From Rhodococcus sp. Leaf278 (GTDB lineage: Bacteria > Actinomycetota > Actinomycetes > Mycobacteriales > Mycobacteriaceae), in assembly GCF_001426085.1 (NCBI RefSeq), contig NZ_LMRR01000004.1:124001-188000 (forward strand): a stretch of DNA of 64,000 nucleotides, in the 5' to 3' direction. The translations under genes and the position numbers were made by a program. Shown here piece by piece: positions 1-7,545 of the stretch. Numbering within the stretch: the stretch's first letter is position 1; each line of letters begins with the position of its first letter. Under the pieces are notes generated by a model. It saw nothing but the letters and a program-made list of their open reading frames with translations. It made no database searches and was not told the DNA's origin.

Positions 1-103
1 CCGAGAGAATTCTGCGGCGGTGGGTTCGGTGAGATGTTCGCGATGTCGACTGCACAGCGACATCGTGCCAGGCCATGGAGCCGATGTCTGTCGGCAGGGG
101 TTC

Positions 104-967
104 TCAGCGAGGCGTGTCGGTACCGAGACCGGAGACTGCCGCGCGAGATCGTGGTGGACGCACGCGGCCGCGGCCACCGATCCACACCAGCGGTATGCCG
201 ACCACACCCATCACGAGGAACCCGTACACCGCAGAGAAGCGAAGTTCCGGACCGTCGAGGAAAACGGCATGCGCCAGTGCCGACCCGAGCCACGTCCACA
301 GGAACAACCCGATGGGTACCGCATCGTCGAACGGTTGCAGCCGAGTGTCGGACGGGCGAGGGCCTCCGATGGCACGGTCGAGCGTCTCCACGACCGCCGC
401 CATCATCGTGGCCACCACGAGCCAGCCGAGGTAGTTGGTCAGCGGGATGGACGGCACCCCCGGCAGGCCGACGGCACCGGCCGTCCACGTCCATTGGCCG
501 TCGGTGACCATCTGTGGATCGAGATAGAGGTCCCAGCCGACCATGCCCACCGCCACCGCGGCGATCCGGAGTCCGGCGGCCCGGACCTGCGTCGTGCCGA
601 GACGGCGAACGACGTAGGTCACGGCGCACCAGATCGGGTAGAAACCGGCCGTCCAGGCCAGCGGGACCACCACGGGCACCTCGAACAGGCTGGGACCCAA
701 GCGATTCTGCGCGTAGAAGTATTCGCCGAACGGTATGCCGGTTGCGGTGCCCACCAGTTCCGACGCGAACCCGGTGCCTGCTGTCACGACGACGAGAACG
801 GTGGCCCACACTGCTCCTCGGTGCAGCACGGCATGCAGGATCGACGCGAGTGCGAGCAACGCGACCACGGCGACTGTCACCGCGTCTCGGGTCGACCCGG
901 ACACCAGCGGGTAGACGATCTGGCAGCCGACGGCGGCGACCGCCACGACGATCGGTGCAATCCTCAT
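104..967 (-). CDS. cruF: carotenoid 1,2-hydratase-like membrane protein (CruF/DUF422 family)
   Basis: A 287-residue integral membrane protein with about seven hydrophobic segments. It carries family-type motifs: GTATGIPFGEYFY near residue 75, DLYLDPQM near 147 and a PLTNYLGW-like motif near 176. CruF-type enzymes add water to the acyclic psi end of carotenoids such as gamma-carotene, and the resulting hydroxyl is often glycosylated. The ATG at 965-967 was chosen because a strong GGAGG lies just upstream; the frame runs further 5' without a better start. Its start overlaps the crtO stop by 4 bp, so the two genes are translationally coupled. The exact substrate is inferred from crtO next door, not visible in the sequence. 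Confidence 0.8.
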   Translation of the reverse strand: MRIAPIVVAVAAVGCQIVYPLVSGSTRDAVTVAVVALLALASILHAVLHRGAVWATVLVVVTAGTGFASELVGTATGIPFGEYFYAQNRLGPSLFEVPVVVPLAWTAGFYPIWCAVTYVVRRLGTTQVRAAGLRIAAVAVGMVGWDLYLDPQMVTDGQWTWTAGAVGLPGVPSIPLTNYLGWLVVATMMAAVVETLDRAIGGPRPSDTRLQPFDDAVPIGLFLWTWLGSALAHAVFLDGPELRFSAVYGFLVMGVVGIPLVWIGGRGRVRPPRSRAAVSGLGTDTPR

Positions 968-2571
968 ATCCGCCTCCTCCGGAAGAACTCGCGTCGGCGT
1001 CCGGCGCGTGCGTCGTCGATCGCGATCCGTGCGGCCGACCGACCGCTGGCTGCAGTGACGCCGCCACCGGGGTGCGTGGATGCGCCGGTGAGATACAGCC
1101 CGTCCGCCCCCGGAACTCGATGACCCGCCAGTTGTGGGTGCGGCCGCCACATCATCATCTGATCGAGTGACATGTCCAGGTGCATGATGTTGCCCCCGAT
1201 CAACCCGAGCTCACGCTCGATGTCGGGCGGTGACTGGACGTGTCGATCCAGCACAGCGCCGGCGAATCCGGGCGCGTACCGATCCATTTCGGCCACGATC
1301 CGGTCCGCCTCGAACTCGGCCAACGAGCGTTCGCCCGGAACGTCCGAACGCCATCGTCGGCCGTCGGCGAGAGTGTGCGGATGCCACTGCGACCACAGCG
1401 AGATCTGATGCTGTCCCGGCGGCGCGATGGTGGGGTCGATGGCACTGAACGACATTCCGAGCACGGCCGGAGTCGGCGGCAGATCACCGGCGAGTGCGTG
1501 GCCGTGTGCCAGGCGCAGCTGGCTGCGGTCACGTACCAGCAGCGCGAGGCCGTGGGTGCCGTCCTCGATTCGGTCGGCACTCGGATACACCGGAAGTGCG
1601 TCGGTGGCCAGCCGGACCGCAGTACCGAGTCCAGGACCCACTCGAATCGTGCTGCGCCACCGTGCGATCTGCGCCGCGTCGTGCCCGCCCTCGGCCAGCA
1701 AGTCGAGAGTGGTCAAGATATGGCAACCGGCAACGACGACTCGACTGTCGATCTCCCGACCCGATGCCGTCCTGGTGGTCCAGCCGTGCGGGCGGCGTAC
1801 GAGCGAGGTCACGGCGTCGCCGAGGGTGAGTTCGGCCCCGTCCCGCTGCAACCGGGCGATCATCGCCTCGGTCAGCGCGCCACTGCCACCGACGGCGCGG
1901 CCGGGCGGAAGAGTGTGCATGAGAGCGGCGAAACCGACCATCGGTGCGGTACCCGGCTCGGACATCGGCGGCCCCGACTGTGCGCCGAACCACGCCAGTG
2001 CGGCCTTGAGACGTTCGCTCGAGAACATCTCGTCCAGCAACGAATCACCGGTGGCGAGAAATTCGCGCGAGAGCATGCTGCCCCCGTCCGGGGCCCCGAG
2101 ACCCCAGAAGGAGCGGAGCAGTTTCGCTCCGGTCGGCGGCCCGCCGAACGCGCGCATGGTTCGTTCGCTCCGAGGGCCCCACACCGAGACGAACGTGCGG
2201 TAGGCGCGGGCGTCCGCGGCCCCGCACGCAGCGGCGATGGAGTCGCAGGTGCGATCGAGATCGCGATGGAAGACGAGGGCGCGCTCGTCGGTGCCGACGG
2301 CTCCCGGTGCGAACGCCCAGGGATCGCAGTCGATGTAGCGGAGGCCGAACTGTGCGAGGTCGAGCTCCTCGACTATCCCCGTGTGGCGGATCATGATGTG
2401 CGCCGACGAACCGCGGTCCACCCGATGACCGGGAAAGCGCTCCACGGTCGATACTGCGCCACCGGCAACCGTGTCGCGTTCGAGAACCTCGACGGACCAA
2501 CCGGCATCGGTCAAGTAGCAGGCGGAGGTCAGGGCGTTATGGCCGGAGCCCACCACCACAGCATCGATCAC
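964..2571 (-). CDS. crtO: CrtO-type carotene ketolase (FAD-dependent)
   Basis: A 535-residue flavoprotein of the phytoene desaturase superfamily. It has an N-terminal dinucleotide-binding motif VVVGSGHNAL (residues 5-14), a second conserved block DRGSSAHIMIRH and a C-terminal GLYLTGASTHPGGGV segment that closes the FAD site. The whole length matches what I remember of Rhodococcus erythropolis CrtO, which oxidises C4 of the beta ring to give 4-keto-gamma-carotene. The start is GTG with GAGGGG just upstream. It lies 5 bp downstream of the GNAT gene and overlaps cruF by 4 bp, suggesting one GNAT-crtO-cruF transcript. CrtO-type ketolases are unrelated to the membrane CrtW type. Confidence 0.92.
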   Translation of the reverse strand: MIDAVVVGSGHNALTSACYLTDAGWSVEVLERDTVAGGAVSTVERFPGHRVDRGSSAHIMIRHTGIVEELDLAQFGLRYIDCDPWAFAPGAVGTDERALVFHRDLDRTCDSIAAACGAADARAYRTFVSVWGPRSERTMRAFGGPPTGAKLLRSFWGLGAPDGGSMLSREFLATGDSLLDEMFSSERLKAALAWFGAQSGPPMSEPGTAPMVGFAALMHTLPPGRAVGGSGALTEAMIARLQRDGAELTLGDAVTSLVRRPHGWTTRTASGREIDSRVVVAGCHILTTLDLLAEGGHDAAQIARWRSTIRVGPGLGTAVRLATDALPVYPSADRIEDGTHGLALLVRDRSQLRLAHGHALAGDLPPTPAVLGMSFSAIDPTIAPPGQHQISLWSQWHPHTLADGRRWRSDVPGERSLAEFEADRIVAEMDRYAPGFAGAVLDRHVQSPPDIERELGLIGGNIMHLDMSLDQMMMWRPHPQLAGHRVPGADGLYLTGASTHPGGGVTAASGRSAARIAIDDARAGRRREFFRRRRI

Positions 2572-2576
2572 ACCCC

Positions 2577-3194
2577 TCAGGCTACTGGCCCGTCCAGTGG
2601 CAATCGGCGACCGAGCACGGCGAAGGGCCGACGATCGCCTGCGAATCTGAAGTCACGCAGCACGTCCACAAAGCCCAGCCGCCGATAGAGTCGCCAGGCT
2701 CGATTGTCCTCTCGCGCCACCTCGGGTGTGGACAACATCACGTTGTCGGCATCCACACCCTCGAGCAACCGATTACACAACTGCCAACCGAGGCCGTACC
2801 CCTGGGCGCTCGGGAGAACGTGGAGCTCGGTCAGCTCGAAGTAGTTCCCCAATGCCTTCTCGATACTCTGCGGAGGGTGTCCCGAGCGGCGCAATCCGTC
2901 TCGAACCTGTTGATGCCACCACTGATGTGGTGCGCCGTGGTAGCCGTAGGCGACTGCGACCAGTGAATCGGCCTGCCCCGGGTCGGAGTTCGGGAGCAGC
3001 GCTCCGACCGCACGCCAGCCGGGACGATGCAGATGTTCGCTCCACATCGGTGCCCGGCTCTGCTCGGTACCGCGTGGGTAACCCATGGCTTCGACGTAGA
3101 TCGACAGTGCTTCGAGCAGCCGCAGGCGAAATTCCGGGGGCGTCAGATCGACCAGGTACGGCGTTGTCCGCGCATCGGTGACGACTGTCCTCAA
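2577..3194 (-). CDS. GNAT-family N-acetyltransferase
   Basis: A 205-residue protein with one GNAT domain. The acetyl-CoA pyrophosphate loop is visible as QGYGLG in VLPSAQGYGLGWQL (about residues 126-139), followed by a C-terminal LYRRLGF block typical of the fold. The substrate cannot be told. The only full-length start is TTG at 3192-3194, with AAAGG directly abutting it, so the start is uncertain. As I recall, M. tuberculosis has a GNAT gene of similar size (Rv2170) beside the DUF3040 gene, matching this neighbourhood. A LexA box lies 47 bp upstream, and crtO follows after 5 bp. Confidence 0.85.
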   Translation of the reverse strand: MRTVVTDARTTPYLVDLTPPEFRLRLLEALSIYVEAMGYPRGTEQSRAPMWSEHLHRPGWRAVGALLPNSDPGQADSLVAVAYGYHGAPHQWWHQQVRDGLRRSGHPPQSIEKALGNYFELTELHVLPSAQGYGLGWQLCNRLLEGVDADNVMLSTPEVAREDNRAWRLYRRLGFVDVLRDFRFAGDRRPFAVLGRRLPLDGPVA

Positions 3195-3240
3195 CCTTTC
3201 TTCGGAAACTTGTCGGTGGGCACAGCTATATTGAAAAGCG

Positions 3241-3256
3241 TCGAACGGGTGTTCGA
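3241..3256. promoter_or_regulatory. LexA (SOS) box between divergent GNAT and HEPN genes
   Basis: TCGAACGGGTGTTCGA is a perfect match to the actinobacterial LexA consensus TCGAAC-N4-GTTCGA. It sits 47 bp from the GNAT start on the minus strand and 135 bp from the HEPN start on the plus strand. A minus-strand TATA-like hexamer (3225-3230) and a plus-strand TTGAAA (3231-3236) flank it, so LexA could repress either direction. Confidence 0.82.
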
Positions 3257-3299
3257 TGATCGGGGCCGAGTGCGCCGGTGGCTTCGACTCCGATCGGGG

Positions 3300-3321
3300 G
3301 TCGAATACTCCGGAGTTCGAC
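3300..3321. promoter_or_regulatory. palindrome upstream of the HEPN gene, possible operator
   Basis: A 22-bp near-palindrome with outer arms GTCGAA and TTCGAC around a perfect CTCCGGAG core. The spacing between arms is too wide for a LexA site. It lies 70 bp upstream of the HEPN start, within its probable leader. The binding protein is unknown. Confidence 0.4.
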
Positions 3322-3390
3322 TGTAAGGCTTCGTCACGGTTCCGGGCGCGTCAGGTACGCACCGGAGATTCGAACTGGAGGTGTTCGAGT

Positions 3391-3846
3391 ATGACGATCA
3401 CGAAGGCATTCGATGCCGGCGTGCGGTCGCCGGTGCCGCGTCAGGCCCGGGTTCTGCTCGGTCGAGCCGACGCTCTGTTGTCCGAGTCCATCGGCGAGAG
3501 CGACGCGGGTGACCGGTTTCTCGGGAGCTATGCCGCGGCGCTCAAGGGAGCGGCGGCGGTACTGGCGTCGTTGCCGAACTCGATCGGTGCTCGCCCGCGC
3601 TCGCGCAACGCATGGGTGTTGATGGCGAAGGCGGCACCCGAACTCGCTGTGTGGTCGGACTACTTCGCATCGTTCTCGGCCACCCGCGCCGCAGTGGAAG
3701 CGGGCGCGTCGAGCACGGTCGCCGATCTCGATGCCGACGATTTCTATCGACACGTGAGTAGCTTTTTGAACTCGGTCGACGATCGACTCGGCGGTCAGTC
3801 GCGGTTCGCCTCCGTCGACCCGATGACCACACCGTTGTCGGCATAG
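3391..3846 (+). CDS. SAV_6107-family HEPN domain protein
   Basis: A 151-residue helical protein I recognise as the SAV_6107 HEPN family, widespread in actinobacteria and of unknown function. HEPN domains are four-helix bundles found in RNases, toxins and nucleotide-binding proteins. The usual RNase signature R-x4-6-H is not seen: the only histidine is in FYRHV near residue 122 with no arginine at the right distance. Catalysis by that mechanism is therefore doubtful. The ATG at 3391 has GGAGG 10 bases upstream; an in-frame start at 3256 lies inside the LexA box and is rejected. It shares its upstream region, including the SOS box, with the GNAT-carotenoid operon. Confidence 0.8.
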   Translation: MTITKAFDAGVRSPVPRQARVLLGRADALLSESIGESDAGDRFLGSYAAALKGAAAVLASLPNSIGARPRSRNAWVLMAKAAPELAVWSDYFASFSATRAAVEAGASSTVADLDADDFYRHVSSFLNSVDDRLGGQSRFASVDPMTTPLSA

Positions 3847-4023
3847 CTGATCGAAAGGGTCGACGGGCGTGAACTGCCACGTCACACGGTGTTCGGCCGG
3901 AGTTTCCGGGACGGCCGTCTCGAAAACTTCGGGGTTTCTCAGGAACACATCGTGCGAGTAGGTGGTAAGCAGCGGATTCAGCTCGTATCATCGTGTCTAG
4001 GTAGCCGCCAAGGTCAGCTTCCC

Positions 4024-4045
4024 GTCGTTTCGCAACAGAAACGAC
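4024..4045 (+). other. hairpin in the leader of the DUF3040 gene
   Basis: A perfect 8-bp stem, GTCGTTTC and GAAACGAC, around a 6-base loop, ending 28 bases before the GTG start at 4074. No T-run follows. It may be a weak terminator for the HEPN gene or a leader structure. The remaining 3847-4023 shows nothing clear. Confidence 0.4.
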
Positions 4046-4073
4046 CTTCAATATCAGTGCAGGGGGAGGTACC

Positions 4074-4511
4074 GTGCCACTCTCCGAGCACGAGCAGCGC
4101 ATGCTCGATCAGATCGAGAGCGCTCTCTACGCCGAGGATCCCAAGTTCGCGTCTCATGTGAGAGGCGGCCGCGTTCGCGCGGCGTCGAGCAGGAGGCGCT
4201 TTCAGGCCGCCGCGCTGTTCGTCGTGGGACTCGTGTTGCTCGTCGCCGGTGTTGCTTTGTCGACGAACAGCTTGGCTTTTCTCGTCGTCAGTCTCATCGG
4301 CTTTTTGTTCATGTTCGGTGCCGGGGCACTGTTCCTGTTCGGCGGCTCCAAGAAGGGAGCCGCACCGACGTCCGAGGAAGGTGGCACCACCAACAGTGCC
4401 GCCGACGCCTCCGGCCGAGGTACCGGACAGAAATCGAAGGGTGGCCGCAAAGGTGGCAGCTTCACCTCTCGCATGGAGGACCGGTTCCGTAAGAGGTTCG
4501 AGCAGGACTGA
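4074..4511 (+). CDS. DUF3040 family membrane protein
   Basis: A 145-residue protein opening with the DUF3040 signature PLSEHEQRMLDQIE, followed by two transmembrane helices (about 44-63 and 68-90) and a basic, glycine- and lysine-rich tail. It is the counterpart of mycobacterial Rv2169c, which also lies next to mraZ. Function is unknown; the conserved link with the dcw cluster suggests an envelope or division role, which is inference. The start is GTG with a strong GGGGGAGG ribosome binding site. A strong terminator-like hairpin follows 63 bp downstream and separates it from mraZ. Confidence 0.9.
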   Translation: MPLSEHEQRMLDQIESALYAEDPKFASHVRGGRVRAASSRRRFQAAALFVVGLVLLVAGVALSTNSLAFLVVSLIGFLFMFGAGALFLFGGSKKGAAPTSEEGGTTNSAADASGRGTGQKSKGGRKGGSFTSRMEDRFRKRFEQD

Positions 4512-4574
4512 GTAAGACCGGGTCTTTCACGGCCCGCCCGATTCAGGTTCGTTCCCACAACTTCACGCGTCACT

Positions 4575-4612
4575 CACAGCAGCACCTCACCTTCGGGTGA
4601 GGTGCTGCTGTG
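4575..4612 (+). terminator. strong hairpin terminator after the DUF3040 gene
   Basis: A perfect 17-bp stem (4575-4591 with 4596-4612) closed by a TTCG tetraloop, followed by TTTGTG rather than a long T-run. UUCG loops are very stable. It would isolate the mraZ promoter from upstream transcription. Confidence 0.8.
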
Positions 4613-4707
4613 TTTGTGCGGTGATCGGATCGCCTGCTGCGGCCTCTGCCGAGCGGACGTCGGCTGCCCGGTGCCGACGGGTCGTAGCCGGCGCATTTCG
4701 GGCCGCC

Positions 4708-4753
4708 TCCCCACTTCGCCCCACGATCAGCAAAAGTCCCCACTTCGCCCCAC
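4708..4753 (-). repeat. two inverted MraZ-like box pairs upstream of mraZ
   Basis: The 17-mer TCCCCACTTCGCCCCAC occurs exactly twice, at 4708-4724 and 4737-4753, 29 bp apart. Read on the minus strand each copy is TGGGG-cgaag-TGGGG, two TGGGN boxes with a 10-bp period. This is the arrangement MraZ binds in other bacteria, but opposite in orientation to the boxes at 4971-4995 and about 230 bp further upstream. Confidence 0.6.
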
Positions 4754-4970
4754 CTCAGCTCCACTGAGCCTCTCAGGACGGCTCTGTTTCGTCTCATATG
4801 TCGCAAAAAGCCTGCTCATGCCGTTGATGGGACGCGTGTGGGCGCTTTTCGTCGGACCTGAACCGGCCTTCCAGGGCTGGATGCTGACCGTCAATTCGAG
4901 CAGTCTTGCTGCCTTTGAACTGGGGAAATGTGAAACTGCTCAAATTATTCGCGCTCTGAATGGTTCGAAG

Positions 4971-4995
4971 TGGGGGAGAGTGGGGTAAAGTGGTC
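4971..4995 (+). promoter_or_regulatory. MraZ binding repeats just before mraZ
   Basis: Three TGGGN-like repeats with strict 10-bp spacing: TGGGG at 4971, TGGGG at 4981 and TGGTC at 4991 (the last degenerate). MraZ is known in several phyla to bind three or more such repeats in its own promoter and repress the cluster. They end 31 bp before the mraZ GTG. I could not place a convincing -10/-35 pair between 4754 and 4970. Confidence 0.78.
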
Positions 4996-5026
4996 CGCAG
5001 CGGAGAGTCGAGGCTGGAGGTGGCGA

Positions 5027-5458
5027 GTGTTTCTCGGTACCTACACGCCAAAGCTCGACGACAAGGGTCGACTGACGTTGCCGGCCAAGTTTCGGGACGC
5101 GCTTGCAGGAGGTGTCATGGTGAGCAAGGGGCAAGATTTCAGCCTCGCGGTCTACACCGCGGCAGACTTCGCCGAGCGGTCACGGAAGCTGACGGCAGCG
5201 TCTCGTGCCAACCCGAAAGCCCGCGCCTACGTTCGTCAGTTCTTTTCGGGAACCGATGAGCAGAGGCCGGACGGACAGGGTCGAATCACCATCAGTCCGG
5301 AGCACCGTCGATACGCCGGGCTCGAACGGAACTGTGTGGTGATCGGTTCGATGGATTTCATCGAAATCTGGAACGACGAAGCATGGGCCCGTTACTCCGC
5401 TGAAAACGAGCAGGACTTCTCCGACGCATTCGACGAATCCCTCGGGGGAATCTTGTAG
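5027..5458 (+). CDS. mraZ: transcriptional regulator MraZ
   Basis: A 143-residue protein with two AbrB-like repeats. The first has the family motif in [18 protein letters not shown] (near residues 6-23) and the second in [16 protein letters not shown] (near 83-98). MraZ forms a ring-shaped oligomer and controls its own dcw cluster through TGGGN repeats. GTG at 5027 is preferred because GGAGG lies upstream and [11 protein letters not shown] aligns with the family N-terminus. An in-frame start at 4970 would run through the MraZ boxes and is rejected. A 219-bp gap with tandem hairpin repeats separates it from rsmH. Confidence 0.95.
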   Translation: MFLGTYTPKLDDKGRLTLPAKFRDALAGGVMVSKGQDFSLAVYTAADFAERSRKLTAASRANPKARAYVRQFFSGTDEQRPDGQGRITISPEHRRYAGLERNCVVIGSMDFIEIWNDEAWARYSAENEQDFSDAFDESLGGIL

Positions 5459-5498
5459 ACCGCCCAGGTCGCCTGCGAGTGCAGCGAGGCCTCTGCCC

Positions 5499-5575
5499 GA
5501 TCAGAACCCTGACGTTCTTCCCCAACGCCAGGTTTCGCAGATCAGGACCCTGACGTTCTTCCCCAACGCCAGGTT
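5499..5575. repeat. tandem 36-bp hairpin repeat between mraZ and rsmH
   Basis: Two copies of a 36-bp unit (5499-5534 and 5540-5575) differ at one base. Each holds an inverted repeat CCTGACGTT / AACGCCAGG with one mismatch around a CTTCCCC loop. They lie in the 219-bp mraZ-rsmH gap and could act as partial terminators, RNase processing sites or a protein-binding array. They may also be copies of a dispersed intergenic repeat. Confidence 0.75.
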
Positions 5576-5677
5576 CCCTATCGGACAGGGACCTCGAAGC
5601 ATTCGCACCGGCGTCCGTGGGCAACCCGCACGGCCCGGACCCGGGCGAGACGTACGTACGCACGACCGGGAGGAACC

Positions 5678-6709
5678 ATGACGGAGGGCGACGGGCGGGA
5701 CGAGAGCGCATCGTCCACCGACCGACCCGATCGTCGATCCGCAGGTCCGCTGCACGTACCGGTTCGACTCGATCGGGCCGACGAATTACTGGGCCCCGCA
5801 ATCGATTCTGCTGACGGCACCCGCGTCATGATCGACGCGACTCTGGGACTCGGTGGTCACGCCGAACACTTCCTCCGAACTTATCCGCACCTGCACCTCA
5901 TCGGACTCGATCGCGATCCCGACGCACTCCGACTCGCCGGTTCCCGGCTGGCCCCATTCTCCGATCGAATCACGTTGGTACACACGACGTACGACGGTAT
6001 TGCCGAGGCGCTCGACGAAGCCGGCCTGCCTGCGCTCGAATCGGTGCACGCCATTCTGTTCGATCTGGGGGTGTCGTCGATGCAGCTGGACGAGTCCGAT
6101 CGAGGGTTCGCCTATTCCGTCGATGCGCCGCTGGACATGCGGATGAATCCGACCGTGGGTATCACCGCCGCCGACGTGCTCAACACCTACTCGCACGGCG
6201 ATATCGCGCGAGTACTCAGCACCTACGGCGAGGAGCGGTTCGCCGGGAAGATTGCCTCCGCCGTTCTGCGCCGACGTGAGCACACGCCGTTCACCACGAG
6301 TGGTCCGTTGGTCGAATTGCTCTACGCCGCAATCCCGGCCGCGACGCGGCGCACCGGTGGGCACCCGGCAAAGCGCACCTTTCAGGCCCTGCGGATCGAG
6401 GTCAACGGTGAGCTGGACTCGCTGAAGTCCGCGGTGCCGGCCGGGCTCGACGCCTTGGCCGTGGGTGGCCGGGTGGTCTTCATGTCGTATCAGTCGCTCG
6501 AAGACCGAGTCGTCAAGCAGGAGTTGGCCCCGCGGATCAAATCCCGTAGCCCCGAGGGGCTGCCGGTAGAGCTTCCCGGAATGGGTCCGGAGTTTCGACT
6601 CCTGACCAGAGGTGCCGAGCGCGCCTCGGATGAAGAAATCGACGTCAACCCACGTTCGGCTCCGGTGAGATTGCGCGCCGCCGAACGGATTGCAAGGAGA
6701 GCGGAATGA
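5678..6709 (+). CDS. rsmH: 16S rRNA (cytosine(1402)-N(4))-methyltransferase RsmH
   Basis: A 343-residue SAM-dependent enzyme (formerly MraW) that N4-methylates C1402 in the ribosomal decoding centre. The opening [14 protein letters not shown], the SAM-binding motif [14 protein letters not shown] (about 53-66) and the block [19 protein letters not shown] are diagnostic. The [15 protein letters not shown] segment is also conserved. The first 22 residues are a charged, likely disordered extension. The ATG has GGGAGGA upstream. Its stop overlaps the ftsL start by 4 bp, beginning the tightly packed run of the cluster. Confidence 0.96.
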   Translation: MTEGDGRDESASSTDRPDRRSAGPLHVPVRLDRADELLGPAIDSADGTRVMIDATLGLGGHAEHFLRTYPHLHLIGLDRDPDALRLAGSRLAPFSDRITLVHTTYDGIAEALDEAGLPALESVHAILFDLGVSSMQLDESDRGFAYSVDAPLDMRMNPTVGITAADVLNTYSHGDIARVLSTYGEERFAGKIASAVLRRREHTPFTTSGPLVELLYAAIPAATRRTGGHPAKRTFQALRIEVNGELDSLKSAVPAGLDALAVGGRVVFMSYQSLEDRVVKQELAPRIKSRSPEGLPVELPGMGPEFRLLTRGAERASDEEIDVNPRSAPVRLRAAERIARRAE

Positions 6710-7545
6710 CGGTTCCAGGCACAACCGTTGGAACACAACGCAATCGGGTTCCCCTGCAGGGTCATAGGGTCGTTCCGCAGGCTTCACTCTCGCGCCCTGA
6801 ACGTACGGGTAAGAGCGGTGGTCGATCCGGTGCCGCTCTTCGTGCGTACGAGCGCAGGCAGCAGCGCGCGTCGATTCACACGTCGGACTCTCATCGTGGT
6901 TCCGGCACTCGTCGGTCGATCGACGGAGGTGCTATCGCTGCGCGAATTCCGTTCGTCGCGTTGATCATCGGCTTGCTGGCCCTCGGTCTCGGCCTGACGT
7001 TGTTGCTCACCACGCGGTCTGCCGGCGATTCGTACGACCTCAGCGCCGCAAAGGCCGTCAACACCGAGCTTGCTCAGCAGCGAGCAGCATTACAGCGCGA
7101 TGTCGAGTTGGCAGAATCGGCTCCCGAGCTGGCTCGCAAGGCGGCCGGGCTCGGAATGGTTCCGGCCAAGAATCCTGCCCGGCTGATCGTCGCGCCCGAC
7201 GGCGGTGTGCAGGTCGTGGGTACACCGGCTCCGGCCGACGGTGCGCCGGTTGCTCCGCTCGATCCGGTGGCTCCCGCCGCTGCAGGCGAGGGCACCGTCC
7301 CCTCTGCATCCGCGCAGTCGCAGCAGCAGACGCCGCGTAGCGCATCGCAGCCCAGCCGGACCTCCGGCTCGGTCGATACTCGTGCCGCCACGCCGAGTGC
7401 AAGCAATGGCGCTGGAAACACTGCGCTTGCTGAACAATTCATTCCCATGAGCATCCCCTCGCTCGAGACACCGTCGGCCGAAACTCCGTCGTCTGCTGCC
7501 CCTGCGGCTCCGGCCACCGAAGAAGCCGCGGGTGACGGGCAGTGA
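6706..7545 (+). CDS. ftsL: cell division protein FtsL-like
   Basis: A 279-residue bitopic membrane protein in the FtsL position between rsmH and pbpB. It has a basic cytoplasmic region of about 80 residues, one transmembrane helix (81-102), a short heptad-type coiled coil (about 113-140, [20 protein letters not shown]) and a long Pro/Ala/Ser-rich extracellular tail. FtsL joins FtsQ and FtsB to activate the FtsW-PBP3 synthase. The identification rests on position and topology, since FtsL sequences diverge strongly. The tail makes it more than twice as long as E. coli FtsL. It overlaps genes on both sides by 4 bp. Confidence 0.85.
   Translation: MTVPGTTVGTQRNRVPLQGHRVVPQASLSRPERTGKSGGRSGAALRAYERRQQRASIHTSDSHRGSGTRRSIDGGAIAARIPFVALIIGLLALGLGLTLLLTTRSAGDSYDLSAAKAVNTELAQQRAALQRDVELAESAPELARKAAGLGMVPAKNPARLIVAPDGGVQVVGTPAPADGAPVAPLDPVAPAAAGEGTVPSASAQSQQQTPRSASQPSRTSGSVDTRAATPSASNGAGNTALAEQFIPMSIPSLETPSAETPSSAAPAAPATEEAAGDGQ

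Noticed and set aside
1..103. Possible start of a further minus-strand gene after cruF
   Set aside because: Short frames with ATG exist on the minus strand but the visible part is too short, has no ribosome site and shows no recognisable motif. It may be the next carotenoid gene, but cannot be supported.
3369..3387. TTCGAAC...GTTCGAG resembling a LexA box upstream of the HEPN start
   Set aside because: Arms are separated by 7 instead of 4 bases and overlap the ribosome binding site; the real box is at 3241-3256.
4754..4970. Promoter elements for mraZ
   Set aside because: TTGAAC (4915-4920) and several AT-rich hexamers exist, but no pair has proper spacing, so none is called.
4970..5026. N-terminal extension of mraZ
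   Set aside because: In frame, but it would place the MraZ boxes inside the gene and lacks family similarity; GTG at 5027 has a good ribosome site.
5648..5662. CGTACGTACG run before rsmH
   Set aside because: Simple alternating repeat of the restriction-site type, no arms or spacing suggesting regulation.
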